Shown piece by piece: positions 43,009 through 51,309 of a stretch of 64,000 nt of DNA (position 1 is the stretch's first letter; each line of letters opens with the position of its first letter). The stretch lies in contig NZ_AP025158.1 in NCBI RefSeq assembly GCF_019974155.1, forward strand, positions 744,001 to 808,000. The letters are read 5' to 3'. The notes under the pieces were generated by a model. That model had not been told where the DNA came from and did no database searches. It worked only from the letters and a program-made list of their open reading frames with translations. This DNA is from Thermus thermophilus. GTDB lineage: Bacteria > Deinococcota > Deinococci > Deinococcales > Thermaceae. Position numbers and translations under genes: made by a program.

Positions 43009-44120
43009 GGAGCTTTCGCCTGGAGCTGGAGGCCCTAAGCCCCGTGCACGTGGGCACGGGGGAGGCCTACCCCGCCTACGCTTATGTGCCGGACTTTGGC
43101 CGGAAGGAGGTCCACCTCCTGGACCCCGGCACCCTTCTCCTCGCCCTCCCCGAGGCCAGGCGCCGCCAGTACCTGGAGAAGGTGGCCCAGGGCCCCAAGG
43201 CGGCCCAGGAGGTCCTGCGCCACCTCCTGGAGGAGGGCCAGCTTCCCCGGGAGGCCATTCTCCACACCCTCCCCGCCAGCAAGGCCTTTCTGGAAACCCT
43301 TCGCTCCGCCACGGAGGAGGCCCTCCTGGAGTACCGTCCCCTGCCCCGCTCCCCCTTAGGGGCCTACCTCCCCGGCTCCAGCGTCAAGGGGGCCCTGCGC
43401 ACCGCCTGGCTCTTCCACGTCCTGGTGGAGCGGGACCAGGTGGCGGAGTGGGACCGGAGGGCGGGGGTCTGGCGGCTCAGGCCAGGGGACGGGGAGGCCC
43501 GCATCTACCCCTCCCGGGACCCCGGCCTCTACGAGAACCAGGCCTTTGAGGGGGCGGTGCTGGGCTACGCCCGGGAGGGGAAAGGGGGGCGGGGGATGGT
43601 CCTGGACCTCTACCGCGACCCCTTCCGGGCGGTGCGCCTTGCGGACTCCGGCCCCACCCCCACCTTCCTGAACCGCCTCGGGGTCTTCCACCCGGGGAAG
43701 GACACCTCCGGGATGGCCCTCCTGGCGGAGACCTTCCGCATGGGCACCCGCTTCGCCCTCGCCCTTCGCTACCACGAGGGCCTGGGGGTGTCCATGCCCG
43801 TCCCCCCGGAGGCCCTGGTCCGGGCCCTCAGGGACTACTACGGCAAGGTGGCGGAGTGGGAGGAGGGCTTCGCCGAGGAGCACGGGCTTAAGCGGGCCCT
43901 GGAGGTCTACCGGGCCCTAAGGGAGCGGCTTCGGGACCCCGAGGCCTTCCCCCTCCGGGTGGGCTTCGGCTCGGGAAGGCTTGCCCTGCGCCTCGCCCTC
44001 CTCCTCCCCGAGGACCACCCCGAGGCCCAGGAGCCCAAGACCCGGAAGACCGCGGGGGCCCAGAACCCCGTGGACGGCTACCCCCTGGGCTGGATGGTGG
44101 GCAAGCTGGAGCCCCTTTAG
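42996..44120 (+). CDS. csm5: Csm5, RAMP subunit at the crRNA 3' end
   Basis: A 374-residue RAMP protein with LEALSPVHVGTGEAYPAYAYVPDF and YLPGSSVKGALRTAW, the Csm5 pattern, and a GFGSGRLALRLALL Gly-rich loop. It caps the filament and helps crRNA 3' maturation. The start at 42996 (MGFLRSFRLELEAL) is internal to the 3' end of csm4; the longer frame upstream is csm4 in another phase. Confidence 0.93.
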   Translation: MGFLRSFRLELEALSPVHVGTGEAYPAYAYVPDFGRKEVHLLDPGTLLLALPEARRRQYLEKVAQGPKAAQEVLRHLLEEGQLPREAILHTLPASKAFLETLRSATEEALLEYRPLPRSPLGAYLPGSSVKGALRTAWLFHVLVERDQVAEWDRRAGVWRLRPGDGEARIYPSRDPGLYENQAFEGAVLGYAREGKGGRGMVLDLYRDPFRAVRLADSGPTPTFLNRLGVFHPGKDTSGMALLAETFRMGTRFALALRYHEGLGVSMPVPPEALVRALRDYYGKVAEWEEGFAEEHGLKRALEVYRALRERLRDPEAFPLRVGFGSGRLALRLALLLPEDHPEAQEPKTRKTAGAQNPVDGYPLGWMVGKLEPL

Positions 44121-44130
44121 GAGGTGAAGC

Positions 44131-45525
44131 ATGGAGGACCTTGACACCCTTTGGGAGCGGTACCGGGAGGCGGTGCGGGCGGGGGGCAACCCCCAGGCCC
44201 TCTACCAGGAGATGGTCTGGCCCGCCCTCCTCGCCCTCTGGCGGGAGAAGCCCCGGGTTTACCCCGCTCCCCAGGCCTTCGCCGTGTCCGTTCACACCCT
44301 GGGCACGAGCCCCGAGGCCACGGCCCTGGCCATCTTGGGGACGGGGGCGGAGCAGGTCTATGTGCTCCACACCCCGGAAAGCGCCCGCTTCCTCCCCAGG
44401 CTTCGCCAGGACACGGGGAAGGACCTCTACCCCGTGGAGATCGGCAAGAGCGACGTGGAGGCCATCTACCGGGAGGTGAAGCGGCTTCTGGAGAAGCACC
44501 CGGAGGTGCCCGTGGCCCTGGACCTTACCAGCGGCACCAAGGCCATGAGCGCGGGGCTCGCCGCCGCGGGCTTCTTCTTCCAGCGCTTCTACCCCAAGGT
44601 GCGGGTGGTCTACGTGGACAACGAGGACTACGACCCTGAGCTCCGCCGCCCCCGGGCGGGCACGGAGAAGCTCCGCATCCTCCCCAACCCCCACGAGGCC
44701 CTGGCGGAGGTGGACGCCCTCTTCGCCAAGGAACTCTACGGGAAGGGGGAGTTCGGCCAGGCGGCGGCCTACTTCCGCGGCATGGTGGGGAGGACGGGGA
44801 ACCAGGCCTACGCCCTCTACGCCCTCCTGGCGGAGATGTACCGGGCCTGGCGGGCGTTGGACTTCGGGGAGGCCTTGAAGGCGGGGAGGAAACTCCTCGG
44901 CCAGCTTTCCCAAAACGTCTGGCTGAACCACCCCTTGAACGCCCGGAGGGAGGCCCTGGAGGCCCAGGTGGCCCTCCTCGAGGCCGTGGACCGCTTCCTG
45001 AAGGCCCGGGACTTCGCCCTGGGGGAGGGGGTTTATGGCCTTGCCCGCACCCTTCTCCACCTCGCCCAGGGGGCCAAGGAGGAGGCCTCCGTCCTGGCCG
45101 CCCTCTACGCCTACCGGGCCCTGGAACTCCTCCTTCAAGAGAGGCTCGCCCGCCTCGGCAGGCGGGCCGAGGCCCCGGGGCTTTCCCCGGAGGAGGCGGA
45201 GGCCCTTCGGGGGGCTTTGGCGGAGCTTTTAGGGGTGGACCCCGAGGAGGTGCGCCTTTCGCCCAAGCTCGGCCTTTTGGACCTTCTCGCCTTCCTCCGC
45301 CTCAAGGGGGACGAGGGGCTTGGCCGCATCCCCTTAGAGGAGCTTCGGGGCCTCGCCGGGGTGCTCAAGGGGCGGAACAGCGCCCTCCTGGTCCACGGCT
45401 TTGACGTGCCCTCGGCCAAGGAGGTGGAGCGCATCGCCCGCCTGGCCCAGGGCCTCCTCCAGGACCTCGAGGCCCGCCTCGGGCTTGGCCCCCTCTCCCC
45501 CGAGCCCGTGCCCTTGGGGTTTTAA
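44131..45525 (+). CDS. csm6: Csm6, CARF-HEPN ribonuclease (TTHB152-like)
   Basis: A 464-residue Csm6, the length of the well-studied T. thermophilus enzyme. CARF motif DLTSGTKAM starts at residue 131; the HEPN R-X6-H is R415 and H422 in RNSALLVHGF. It dimerises and degrades RNA when cyclic tetra-adenylate binds. It is the last gene of the csm operon, 10 bases after csm5 with AGGAGG. A hairpin repeat follows its stop by one base. It shares motifs but little direct similarity with the Csm6-like protein at 18982. Confidence 0.96.
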   Translation: MEDLDTLWERYREAVRAGGNPQALYQEMVWPALLALWREKPRVYPAPQAFAVSVHTLGTSPEATALAILGTGAEQVYVLHTPESARFLPRLRQDTGKDLYPVEIGKSDVEAIYREVKRLLEKHPEVPVALDLTSGTKAMSAGLAAAGFFFQRFYPKVRVVYVDNEDYDPELRRPRAGTEKLRILPNPHEALAEVDALFAKELYGKGEFGQAAAYFRGMVGRTGNQAYALYALLAEMYRAWRALDFGEALKAGRKLLGQLSQNVWLNHPLNARREALEAQVALLEAVDRFLKARDFALGEGVYGLARTLLHLAQGAKEEASVLAALYAYRALELLLQERLARLGRRAEAPGLSPEEAEALRGALAELLGVDPEEVRLSPKLGLLDLLAFLRLKGDEGLGRIPLEELRGLAGVLKGRNSALLVHGFDVPSAKEVERIARLAQGLLQDLEARLGLGPLSPEPVPLGF

Positions 45526-45612
45526 GTACCCCACCGCGGCTTTCACCGCGGTGGGGGCCCCAAAAGGACCTTCCCAAGCCTTATTTCGGGCCACCCGTGT
45601 TGCGGAATCAAC
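45526..45612 (+). repeat. 87-bp hairpin repeat, copy 1 (terminator after csm6)
   Basis: Starts one base after the csm6 stop. It has the inverted repeat CCCCACCGCGG-CTTTCA-CCGCGGTGGGG (11-bp stem), then a unique tail ending GGAATCAAC. Copy 2 (46903-46989) differs at one base. The hairpin should act as a transcription terminator, though no U-tract follows. Confidence 0.85.
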
Positions 45613-45638
45613 CTTTTCTCGGCGCGGACCTTATACCC

Positions 45639-45666
45639 TTGACTTTACTAGACTCATGGGTAATAT
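45639..45666 (+). promoter_or_regulatory. Promoter of the YeeE/YedE gene (leaderless)
   Basis: TTGACT (45639-45644) and TAATAT (45661-45666) are 16 bp apart. The ATG at 45673 lies six bases after the -10, so the message would be leaderless. A good match to the housekeeping consensus. Confidence 0.65.
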
Positions 45667-45672
45667 GGGGGC

Positions 45673-46902
45673 ATGGAGCGGTCGGCGAGACCCCAACCCT
45701 TAGCCCTAGGGCTCTTCGCCCTCGGCTTTGCGGTCCTTTCCCACCTGGTTTACCAGACCTCCGGCCCACGGCTCCTCCTCGCCTTCTGGGTGGCGGTTCT
45801 CCTGGGGCTCACCCTCTTTCACGCCAAGTTCGGCTTCGCCTCGGGGTTCCGCCGCTTCCTCCTCACCGGGGAAAGCCGCCTCCTAAGGGCCCACTTCCTC
45901 CTCTTCGCCCTCACGGCCCTCTTCTTCTTCCCCTTCCTGAAGGAGGGCGAGGCCTTCGGCCTCCCGGTCCAGGGCTTCCTGGTGCCCCTAGGGGTGGCCC
46001 TGGCGGTGGGGGCCTTCCTCTTCGGGGTGGGCATGCAGCTTGGGGACGGGTGCGCCTCGGGGACCCTCTACCACACGGGAAGCGGGGACACCCGGGGGCT
46101 TTTAGTGCTCCTGGGCTTCATGGCGGGCTCCCTCCTCGGGGTCTACCACCTCCCCTTTTGGCAGGCCCTCCCCGCCTGGACCCCGGGAAGCGCCCTCACC
46201 TGGTTCCCCTCCCCGTACCTGGGCCTTGCCCTCTGGATGGGGCTTCTCGCCGCCTTGTACCTGGGGGTGAGCCAGGTGGAGCGGAGGAGGCGGGGAAGGC
46301 TCGAGCCCCTCCTCCGCCAAGAGGCCACCCACCCCCTCTTCGGCCCCTGGAGCCTGGCCGCTGGGGCCTTTCTCCTGGCCCTGGGAAGCCTCCTTCTCCT
46401 CCTTCTCCAGGGCCGCCCCTGGGGGGTGACAGCGGCCTTCGCCCTCTGGGGGGGCAAGCTGGCCCAGGCCTTGGGGGTCCCGGTGCTGGACTGGGCCCTC
46501 TTCCACAACCCCGCCTTCGCCGAGAGGCTGCAGGAGAGCGTGCTGAGGGACGCCACCAGCGTTACCAACTTCGGCCTCTTCCTGGGGGCCTTTCTAGGGG
46601 CGGCCCTAAGCGGAAGCCTACGTCTGAAGGACCTTCGCCGAATTCCCTGGAGCACCCACCTGGGCGTCTTCCTAGGCGGGGTGCTCATGGGCTATGGGGC
46701 CCGGCTTGCCGGGGGGTGCAACATCGGGGCCTACCTGGGGGGTACCGCCTCCTTCAGCCTCCACGGCCCCCTCTGGGGAGTCTTCGCCCTATTGGGGACG
46801 GCCCTGGGGGTGCGGCTTAGGCCCGTCTGCCGCCTGGAAAACGAAGGGGGATCCGCACCGCAGGCAGGTGGGAAGGAGGGCCTCGAGGCCCACAGGGTCT
46901 AA
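45673..46902 (+). CDS. YeeE/YedE-family sulfur-compound permease
   Basis: A 409-residue membrane protein with about 10-12 helices and two YeeE/YedE repeats. Each repeat has its cysteine motif: GMQLGDGCASGTLYHTG (near residue 125) and YGARLAGGCNIGAYLGG (near residue 345), which in the thiosulfate transporter TsuA pass thiosulfate by cysteine contacts. It is probably a thiosulfate or related importer. It stands alone between two copies of the 87-bp hairpin repeat and has its own promoter, as if carried as a cassette. The C-terminal ~30 residues are poorly conserved. Confidence 0.88.
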   Translation: MERSARPQPLALGLFALGFAVLSHLVYQTSGPRLLLAFWVAVLLGLTLFHAKFGFASGFRRFLLTGESRLLRAHFLLFALTALFFFPFLKEGEAFGLPVQGFLVPLGVALAVGAFLFGVGMQLGDGCASGTLYHTGSGDTRGLLVLLGFMAGSLLGVYHLPFWQALPAWTPGSALTWFPSPYLGLALWMGLLAALYLGVSQVERRRRGRLEPLLRQEATHPLFGPWSLAAGAFLLALGSLLLLLLQGRPWGVTAAFALWGGKLAQALGVPVLDWALFHNPAFAERLQESVLRDATSVTNFGLFLGAFLGAALSGSLRLKDLRRIPWSTHLGVFLGGVLMGYGARLAGGCNIGAYLGGTASFSLHGPLWGVFALLGTALGVRLRPVCRLENEGGSAPQAGGKEGLEAHRV

Positions 46903-46989
46903 GTACCCCACCGCGGCTTTCGCCGCGGTGGGGGCCCCAAAAGGACCTTCCCAAGCCTTATTTCGGGCCACCCGTGTTGCGGAATCAAC
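46903..46989 (+). repeat. 87-bp hairpin repeat, copy 2 (terminator after YeeE/YedE gene)
   Basis: Begins one base after the stop of the permease gene, in the same orientation as copy 1. It has stem CCCCACCGCGG/CCGCGGTGGGG with loop CTTTCG and the same tail to GGAATCAAC. Only the loop base A/G differs between copies. Confidence 0.85.
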
Positions 46990-47229
46990 GTGCAGCCGCT
47001 TAGCAGGACGGCCCTTAGGGCCCCGGGAAAGGGGGCGTCCTGAGCATGGGGCACGGGTCCATAGCCAGGAGGGGGGACGAGGCGTTCCGTATCCAGCCGC
47101 AAGGCGCACCTCGGCACCCAGGGGCTTCCACGCAGCGTAAGCCCGGCTACTTTCGGAAGTTTTTTGTGGTTCAAACCCAGGTTCTCCCGAGGCCTCCCGG
47201 CTAGGCTCAAGGCCTGGAGGTGAACAGGC
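46990..47229. other. Intergenic stretch with a long inverted repeat
   Basis: No convincing gene. It holds AGGACG-GCCC...GGGC-CGTCCT style symmetry (outer arms 47005-47010 and 47036-47041, inner arms GGCCC/GGGCC), able to form a strong hairpin. A GGAGGTGA site at 47216-47223 serves the next gene. A small RNA or attenuator is possible but unsupported. Confidence 0.45.
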
Positions 47230-47895
47230 ATGAAACGAGGGTTTTTCGCTATGGTTTTGACGGGCTTGGTGGGTCTGGCCCTAGGCCAAGGGGCCATGGT
47301 GCGGGTGGCCCACCTTTCCCCGGACGCCCCGGCGGTGGATGTCCTGGTGAACGGGCAGCGGGCCATCACCGGCCTGGCCTTCAAGGAGGTCACCCCTTAC
47401 CTCCCCCTCCCCGCCGCCAAGGTCCGGGTCCAAGTGGTGCCCGCGGGGCAGGACGCCCCCGTGGTGATGGACGCCGAGCTGGACCTCAAGGAAGGGGTCT
47501 ACTACACCGTGGCCGCCACGGGCTTCCTGGCCCAGATCCGGCCCCAGGTCTACACGGACCTCCTCGCCGGCTTCTTCCCCAGGGCGGGGTACGCCCGGAT
47601 CCGGGTGGTCCACGCCTCCCCCGACGCCCCGGCGGTGGACGTGGCGGTGAAGGGGGGCCCCGTGCTCTTCGCGGGCCTTCCCTTCCCCCAGGCGAGCCCC
47701 TACCTCTCCGTGGCCGCGGGGACCTATGACCTCGAGGTCCGGGCGGCGGGCACCGACACCGTGGCCCTGAGCCTTCCCGGGGTAGAGCTGGAGCCGGGCA
47801 AGGTCTACACGGTCTTCGCCGTGGGGAGCCTCAAGGAGGGGACCCTCACCGTGGTCCCCGTGGTGGACGCCACCGCCCTCGGTGGGAACCGCTGA
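47230..47895 (+). CDS. Secreted DUF4397 protein
   Basis: A 221-residue exported protein: signal peptide MKRGFFAMVLTGLVGLALGQG, then two tandem DUF4397 beta-domains, each opening with a V(A/H)H(L/A)SPDAPAVDV motif (VAHLSPDAPAVDV near residue 26, VVHASPDAPAVDV near residue 130). The function of the family is unknown; it is found at bacterial surfaces. It follows GGAGGTGAACAGGC and overlaps the methyltransferase gene by 14 bp. Confidence 0.9.
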   Translation: MKRGFFAMVLTGLVGLALGQGAMVRVAHLSPDAPAVDVLVNGQRAITGLAFKEVTPYLPLPAAKVRVQVVPAGQDAPVVMDAELDLKEGVYYTVAATGFLAQIRPQVYTDLLAGFFPRAGYARIRVVHASPDAPAVDVAVKGGPVLFAGLPFPQASPYLSVAAGTYDLEVRAAGTDTVALSLPGVELEPGKVYTVFAVGSLKEGTLTVVPVVDATALGGNR

Positions 47896-48634
47896 GGCTC
47901 CCAAGCCCCCCTTCCCGGGGCCTCCCGAGGAGGGGGTTCCTCCTTGGCTCCCTCCCCTCCTCGCCTGCCCCTTCTGCCGGGGGCCCCTCCTCGAGGAGGG
48001 GTGCCCCGGGTGTGGCCGGGCGTTCCCCTGGAAGGGGGGCTTTCTGGACCTCCGGGCCTTCCGGGAAAGGCCCCTCCTCGCCCTCGTCAACCGGTTTCCC
48101 CCCGTGGCCTTGGGCTACGACCTCTGGCGCACCCGCTCCACGGGCCTCCTCTCCGGGGGGCGCCTGGACCTCGCCGGGGAGCTCGCCCTCCTCCGGGAGT
48201 GGCTTCTTCCCACGGGAGGGCCTTTTCTGGACGTGGGCACGGGGACCGGGGTCTACCGGGAGGCCCTGGGGGAGGGGATGGTGGGGGTGGACCCTTCCCC
48301 CACCTTCCTGAGGGTGGCCCGGAAGCGCCGCCCGGGGGCCTACCTCCTCGCCCACGGGGAGAGGCTTCCCTTCCGGGAGGGGGCTTTTGGGGGCGTGGCC
48401 ATCGGGCCCACCTGGAACGAGTTCCTGGACCCCGAAGGGGCGGCCCGGGAGGCGAGGCGGGTCCTAAGGCCTGGGGGGAGGCTTTTCGGCCTCCTCCTCC
48501 TCGGCCCCGGGGCCTCCCTCGGGCTTTTCCGCCCCTCCCCGGAAGCCCTCCTCCGCCTCTTGGAAGGGGCGGGCTTCCGGGCCGAGGTCCGGAGGCTAGG
48601 CCTCATTGGCCTCGTCCTCGCCGAGGTAGGGTGA
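47882..48634 (+). CDS. Class I SAM-dependent methyltransferase with N-terminal zinc ribbon
   Basis: A 250-residue enzyme with an N-terminal CPFC...CPGC zinc ribbon (residues ~29-46), then a Rossmann methyltransferase: motif I FLDVGTGTGVYREAL, acidic GVDPSPTF, and motif IV-like AIGPTWNEFLDP. The layout resembles RlmA/UbiE-like enzymes, but the substrate is unknown. The GTG at 47882 lies within the end of the DUF4397 gene. The gene is coupled by five bases to the hydrolase downstream. Confidence 0.8.
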   Translation: MGTAEAPKPPFPGPPEEGVPPWLPPLLACPFCRGPLLEEGCPGCGRAFPWKGGFLDLRAFRERPLLALVNRFPPVALGYDLWRTRSTGLLSGGRLDLAGELALLREWLLPTGGPFLDVGTGTGVYREALGEGMVGVDPSPTFLRVARKRRPGAYLLAHGERLPFREGAFGGVAIGPTWNEFLDPEGAAREARRVLRPGGRLFGLLLLGPGASLGLFRPSPEALLRLLEGAGFRAEVRRLGLIGLVLAEVG

Positions 48635-48639
48635 GGGGC

Positions 48640-49908
48640 ATGAGGCGGCTTTTGGCCTTTTCCCTCGCCCTCCTCCTGGCCCAAGGCCAGGAGTACCGGG
48701 CCCTCCCCGGGGCGGACACGGGGCGGCCCGACCTGGACCATAGCTACGCCCTCGTCTACCCCGCCCCAAGGCCCAAGGCCCTCCTCCTGGTGCCGGGGCT
48801 TCTCGGGGGGAGCACCAACTTCGCCCTGTTGGCCGAGCACCTGCGCGCCCTTGACCCGGACCTCGAGGTCTGGGCCTGGGAGAGGCGAGCGAATGGCCTC
48901 GAGGACCGCCGGGGCTTCCTCCAAGAGGACCCCGTGGCCTACTACCGGCGCATGCCCCTCCCCGACCTCACCCCCCTAAGGGCCTGGGGCCTGGAGGTGC
49001 ACCTCAAGGACCTGGACCTGGCGGTGGAGGAGGCCAGGAGGCGCGCCCCCGTGGTCCTCGGGGGCCACTCCCTGGGGGCGGCCCTTGCCGGGCTTTACGC
49101 CCTCCTCCACGGGGAGAAGCTTTCCGGCCTCGTCCTCCTGGACGGGGCCCCCGGGGTGGCGCGCCTCACGGAGGAGGCCTTTTATGAAGGGACAGACCTC
49201 CCCTTTGGCCGCTTCGTGGGCTACCGGGCCTTTCTCCGGGGGGAGGGAAGCCCTGTCGTGGAGTTTTTGGGCCTTGGGCCTAAGGCGCTCGCCCTGGCCG
49301 AGGCCGAGGCCTTCCTGGCGGCGAGAAGGCCCGAGGAAGTCCTTCCCTTCGGGCCCTACCGGGCCACCCGGGAAGCCCTAGCCCTCCTAAGGGTGGACGA
49401 CGACTACAGCCTCCTTCCCGTCTTCAGCGTGGGCGTGGGCCGGGCCTGGGCCAGGGAGGGCTTTAGCCTTTTGGGCCTCCTCCAGGGGCGGCTTGTGCGC
49501 ACGGTGCGGGGGCCGAGGGCGGGCCCTGTCGCCTGGCGGGACACGGGGAAGGCCACGGACCCCAGGGCCTTCCTGAGGGCCTTCGCCCTCCCCGAGACGG
49601 GCTTTTCCGAGTGGTACTTCCCCTACCGGCTCCTCCTGGAGGTGGGGGGGTACCCCTACGTCCTCCGGGGCCTCAAGCCCCGGGCCCTGCCCTACCCGGT
49701 GCTCGCCTTGGGGGCCGGGCGGGGCCTCTACCCGAGGGCGGAGGACTTCCCTTTGGGGGAGCTCTTCCCGGGGACAGAGGCCCGCGCCCAGGTCCTCCCC
49801 GGCCTCACCCACCTGGACCTCCTCACGGAGAGGGAGGGAAGGACGGCCGGGCTTCTCCTTCGCTACCTGCAAGGCCTAGGGCTTCTAGGGCCAGGCGGGC
49901 CGCCCTGA
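48640..49908 (+). CDS. Secreted alpha/beta hydrolase
   Basis: A 422-residue protein with a signal peptide (MRRLLAFSLALLLAQG) and an alpha/beta hydrolase fold: LLLVPGLLGGSTNF (oxyanion region), nucleophile elbow GGHSLGAAL (Ser near residue 150), and a late His in LPGLTHLDLL. It is probably an esterase or lipase acting outside the cytoplasm. ATG at 48640 is chosen for the signal peptide; the longer open frame upstream is antiphase to the methyltransferase. Its last 86 bp overlap the convergent CrtI-like gene. Confidence 0.83.
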   Translation: MRRLLAFSLALLLAQGQEYRALPGADTGRPDLDHSYALVYPAPRPKALLLVPGLLGGSTNFALLAEHLRALDPDLEVWAWERRANGLEDRRGFLQEDPVAYYRRMPLPDLTPLRAWGLEVHLKDLDLAVEEARRRAPVVLGGHSLGAALAGLYALLHGEKLSGLVLLDGAPGVARLTEEAFYEGTDLPFGRFVGYRAFLRGEGSPVVEFLGLGPKALALAEAEAFLAARRPEEVLPFGPYRATREALALLRVDDDYSLLPVFSVGVGRAWAREGFSLLGLLQGRLVRTVRGPRAGPVAWRDTGKATDPRAFLRAFALPETGFSEWYFPYRLLLEVGGYPYVLRGLKPRALPYPVLALGAGRGLYPRAEDFPLGELFPGTEARAQVLPGLTHLDLLTEREGRTAGLLLRYLQGLGLLGPGGPP

Positions 49909-51226
49909 GGCCGGAGAGGGCCGCCGCGGGGACGCTCTGCCCCGGGAAGACCCCTTCCCCCACCCGGAAGACGTTGGGAAAGGGCCGCACCCGGGGGAAG
50001 CGGAAGGGGTGGGTCTGGGGATACCCCCCCACCCAGGCCCGCCCGGCGAAGCGGGCGTAGGTCCTGGGGGTGCCGAAGAGGAGGAACTCCGCCTCCCTCA
50101 GCCCCGGGAGGAGGGCCTCCCCAAGGCGTAGGGCCATCTCCCCCCACCGGGCCTTGAGCCTTCCGTACTCCTCCCGGGAAAGCCCCTCCCAGAGGGCGAG
50201 GGGGGTGTGGAGGCTTAGGGCGAAGGCCGTCTTCTCCCCCTCGGGGCGCAGGGAGAGGAAGGCGAAGGGCTTTTCCCTGGCGTTTTGCCGGAAGTAGGGG
50301 GGAGGGGCCCTAAAGGGCAGGACCCCGTGGACCACGAAGGCCCCCCAGGCGTCCTTGGGCGCTTTGAGGGGAAGGCCGAGAAGGGGGGCGAGGGGGACGT
50401 CCAGGACGAAAAGGTCGGCCTCCACCACCTCCCTTTCCCCCCGCCTTCTTCCCCCGTAGGCCACCTCCACGGCGAAGGCCCGCCCCTCCCGGAGGAGAAG
50501 CCTCTCCGCCCGGGCCTTGTAGCGCACGGGAAGGCCCTCCGCCAGGGCCTCCGCCACCCGCCCCACGCCTTCTGGGGCGAGGGCTGGGCCCATGTGGGGG
50601 AGGTCCAGGGCCAAAGCGGCGTAGAGGGCGTAGGTGCGCCCCGCCTCCGCCTGGCTTGCGATGAGGAGCTGGGCGTCCAGGAAGCGGAGGAAGTGGGGGT
50701 CCTGAGGGGCCCGGTGGACCGCCTTCAAGAAGAGGTCGGGGAGGAGGGGGAGAAGCCCGGGCACGAGGGCGAGGAGGCGGGGAAGCTCCTCCCTCTCGGG
50801 GGGCCAGGGGAGGCGGGGAGCGAGGCGGAGGAGGGCCTTGGCCCTCTCCTCCTGCCAGCGCCAGAAGGGGAGGACCCGGGGTCCGAAGAAGTCCCGCTGG
50901 GCCTCCCGCTCCGCCTCCCGCCCCACGGGCCGCACCACCCTTCCCCGGGGCAGGTGGACCTCGAGGAGGGGAAAGCCCTCAGGGAGGGGCTCCAGGGGGA
51001 AGCGCATCCCCAGGGCCTCGGCCGCCAGGGCCAGGGGGGCCCCGGGAGCGAAGCCGGAAAGCAGGGTGGCCCCGGCGTCCAAGCGGTGCCCCCTGTGGGT
51101 GAAGGTTCCGGCGAGGCCCCCCGGGTAGGTGTGGGCCTCGAGGACCAGCACCTCTAGCCCGGCCTTCTGCAGGGCCCGGGCCGCCACGAGCCCCCCGATC
51201 CCCGCCCCCACCACCAAAGCCCGCAC
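49823..51226 (-). CDS. FAD-dependent phytoene desaturase/isomerase-like oxidoreductase (CrtI/CrtISO type)
   Basis: A 467-residue flavoprotein with the dinucleotide motif ALVVGAGIGGLVAARAL (residues 3-19), the following EAHTYPGGLAGTF and the C-terminal FAD-binding block VGEGVFPGQSVPAAALSG. This layout is that of carotenoid desaturases and isomerases and related NAD(P)/FAD amine-oxidase-like enzymes. Thermus makes carotenoids (thermozeaxanthins), so a carotenoid role is reasonable, but no other crt gene is here. It is divergent from the SDR gene at 51310 and its 3' end overlaps the hydrolase gene. Confidence 0.78.
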   Translation of the reverse strand: MRALVVGAGIGGLVAARALQKAGLEVLVLEAHTYPGGLAGTFTHRGHRLDAGATLLSGFAPGAPLALAAEALGMRFPLEPLPEGFPLLEVHLPRGRVVRPVGREAEREAQRDFFGPRVLPFWRWQEERAKALLRLAPRLPWPPEREELPRLLALVPGLLPLLPDLFLKAVHRAPQDPHFLRFLDAQLLIASQAEAGRTYALYAALALDLPHMGPALAPEGVGRVAEALAEGLPVRYKARAERLLLREGRAFAVEVAYGGRRRGEREVVEADLFVLDVPLAPLLGLPLKAPKDAWGAFVVHGVLPFRAPPPYFRQNAREKPFAFLSLRPEGEKTAFALSLHTPLALWEGLSREEYGRLKARWGEMALRLGEALLPGLREAEFLLFGTPRTYARFAGRAWVGGYPQTHPFRFPRVRPFPNVFRVGEGVFPGQSVPAAALSGLRAARLALEALGLAGSEGEARPSFPPSP

Positions 51227-51309
51227 GGGGGCCAGGGTAGCGCCTCTTTTCCGGCAAGACCTTGGCCTACCGCCCTTTTCCCGGGGGAATAGGGGTGTAG
51301 GCTTGGGGC

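Noticed and set aside
18982-45525. Expected cas6 or an RNA-processing gene within the island.
   Set aside because: No frame shows Cas6 features; it must be encoded elsewhere.
46899-47393. A 164-codon minus-strand frame over the hairpin repeat and the DUF4397 start.
   Set aside because: It covers the duplicated repeat and is antisense to a gene with a clear signal peptide; the composition is random.
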